This document shows, one piece after another, positions 5,278 through 5,992 of a DNA stretch of 5,992 nt. Where the stretch lies: the NCBI GenBank assembly GCA_030609765.1, contig JAUWTE010000216.1:1-5992 (forward strand), written 5' to 3'. The position numbers and the translations under genes are program-made. Source of the DNA: Acidobacteriota bacterium (lineage in GTDB: Bacteria > Acidobacteriota > UBA890). The stretch's first letter is position 1. Each line of letters starts with the position of its first letter. Under the pieces are notes generated by a model. The model made no database searches, was not told where the DNA came from, and worked only from the letters and a program-made list of their open reading frames with translations.

Positions 5278-5992
5278 GCACGCCCCGCGAGGCGCTGACC
5301 CGATTGATGATTTGTGCCGTTGCCCGCGAGCTGCGTGATGGGCAAATCGTCGCGTTCGGATTGCATGCTGAGCTCATGCTCGCAGCGGCGTTCTTGGCGC
5401 AACGCCTGCATGCACCCGATCTCGTGATTCGTCACGGTCTGCAGGCACGGCGTGGGGCTCAGCTTGGGCCTGCCGCGTGGAGCGCCGATCCAGCCAACCG
5501 CAACCACGCCGTGGTCGAGTACCTGGAGACCCACGATGCGATTCTGAACGTCGCCAACCCTCGCTCCCCATCGCGTTTCTGCGACGTCTTTTTTGTTGGT
5601 GGAATACAAATCGACCAGCAGGGAAGCACGAACTTGATCGGTATTCGAGGCAAGGGCGGCAGGATGAGTCTACGTGGACCCGGCTCTGTGGGAACTACAT
5701 CCATCGGCAGCCTCGCACGGCACTTGGTCCTGTTTAGTTGGGAGCACACACCGCGCCGGTTCGTTCCGCAGGTCGACTACGTCTCCGTTCCGGGCTGGCG
5801 CCGTCGTCAAGAGAGAGGGCTGCCTGGTGGCCCCAGGCTGTGCGTGTCGTCCCTTGGCGTCATGGATTTTGTCGACGGCGGTATGCGCCTGCGATCGGTA
5901 CACCCGGGCGTCACCCCCGCACAGGTGCAGGAAAGTACGGGGTTCCCCTTGCCTCTTGCTGACGAGCTCCACACCACGGACGCACCGACCGA
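5274..5992 (+). CDS. CoA-transferase family beta subunit (GctB/IpdB-like), C-terminus cut by right edge
   Basis: The first 239 residues are present; about 20-30 should be missing compared with GctB or IpdB. The start ATG overlaps the alpha-subunit stop as ATGA. Family landmarks are ELRDGQIVAFGLH (19-31), RLHAPDLVIRHGLQ (44-57), VFFVGGIQIDQQGSTNL (105-121), GPGSVGTT (135-142), RRFVPQVDYVSVPGW (161-175), and GMRLRSVHPGVTPAQVQESTGF (203-224). The tail resembles both GctB (DYV..PGW, RxRxGLPG) and IpdB (HPGV). The loop after APDL, where GctB has its thioester-forming Glu in a V-E-S-G context (Glu54), reads VIRHGLQ here, so that glutamate is absent. The protein should pair with the alpha subunit as a heterodimer or heterotetramer. 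The missing residue makes ordinary CoA transfer doubtful and IpdAB-like hydrolysis more likely. These comparisons are by eye from remembered sequences. Confidence 0.85.
   Translation, partial: MSTPREALTRLMICAVARELRDGQIVAFGLHAELMLAAAFLAQRLHAPDLVIRHGLQARRGAQLGPAAWSADPANRNHAVVEYLETHDAILNVANPRSPSRFCDVFFVGGIQIDQQGSTNLIGIRGKGGRMSLRGPGSVGTTSIGSLARHLVLFSWEHTPRRFVPQVDYVSVPGWRRRQERGLPGGPRLCVSSLGVMDFVDGGMRLRSVHPGVTPAQVQESTGFPLPLADELHTTDAPT

Overview
The window is G+C-rich bacterial DNA, densely coded, with short gaps, mostly ATG starts (one GTG) and sigma70-like promoter elements. Gene content does not fix the taxon. The HMG-CoA-synthase/thiolase/DUF35 trio is of the archaeal type, but the TetR regulator, the promoter elements and the glutaconate-CoA-transferase-like pair are typical of bacteria such as high-GC Proteobacteria in the broad sense, Actinobacteria or uncultured relatives. 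I would not go further than that from sequence reading alone.

Left part (1-946): a HAD-superfamily phosphatase gene on the minus strand runs off the left edge. Its start at 613 sits about 10 nt from an extended -10 element, so its mRNA may be nearly leaderless. Divergent from it, across about 90 bp, is a small plus-strand glutaredoxin-like gene (704-946).

Central and right part (about 991-5992): a plus-strand set that looks like one operon. A TTGACA-type promoter overlaps a 20-bp palindrome just upstream of a TetR-family regulator (1055-1687), the layout of an autorepressed operon. Five closely packed genes follow: an HMG-CoA-synthase-like condensing enzyme (1723-2775), an archaeal/SCP2-type thiolase (2779-3933), a DUF35 zinc-ribbon/OB-fold protein (3953-4357), and the alpha (4363-5277) and beta (5274-5992, cut by the right edge) subunits of a glutaconate-CoA-transferase/IpdAB-family enzyme. 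Intergenic distances are 35, 3, 19, 5 and -4 nt.

How they may work together: in archaea, thiolase, HMG-CoA synthase and DUF35 form one complex that passes acetoacetyl-CoA directly to the synthase. The same three folds in the same order occur in the bacterial PhlACB C-acyltransferase. Here both condensing enzymes keep full catalytic residue sets, so a genuine two-step acyl-CoA condensation, or its reverse, is plausible. The last two genes resemble CoA-transferases, but the beta subunit lacks the usual catalytic glutamate. This suggests IpdAB-like C-C hydrolase chemistry on a CoA thioester rather than CoA transfer. The combination under one TetR regulator is the most interesting part of the window: a possible uncharacterised CoA-thioester pathway whose substrate cannot be told from the sequence.
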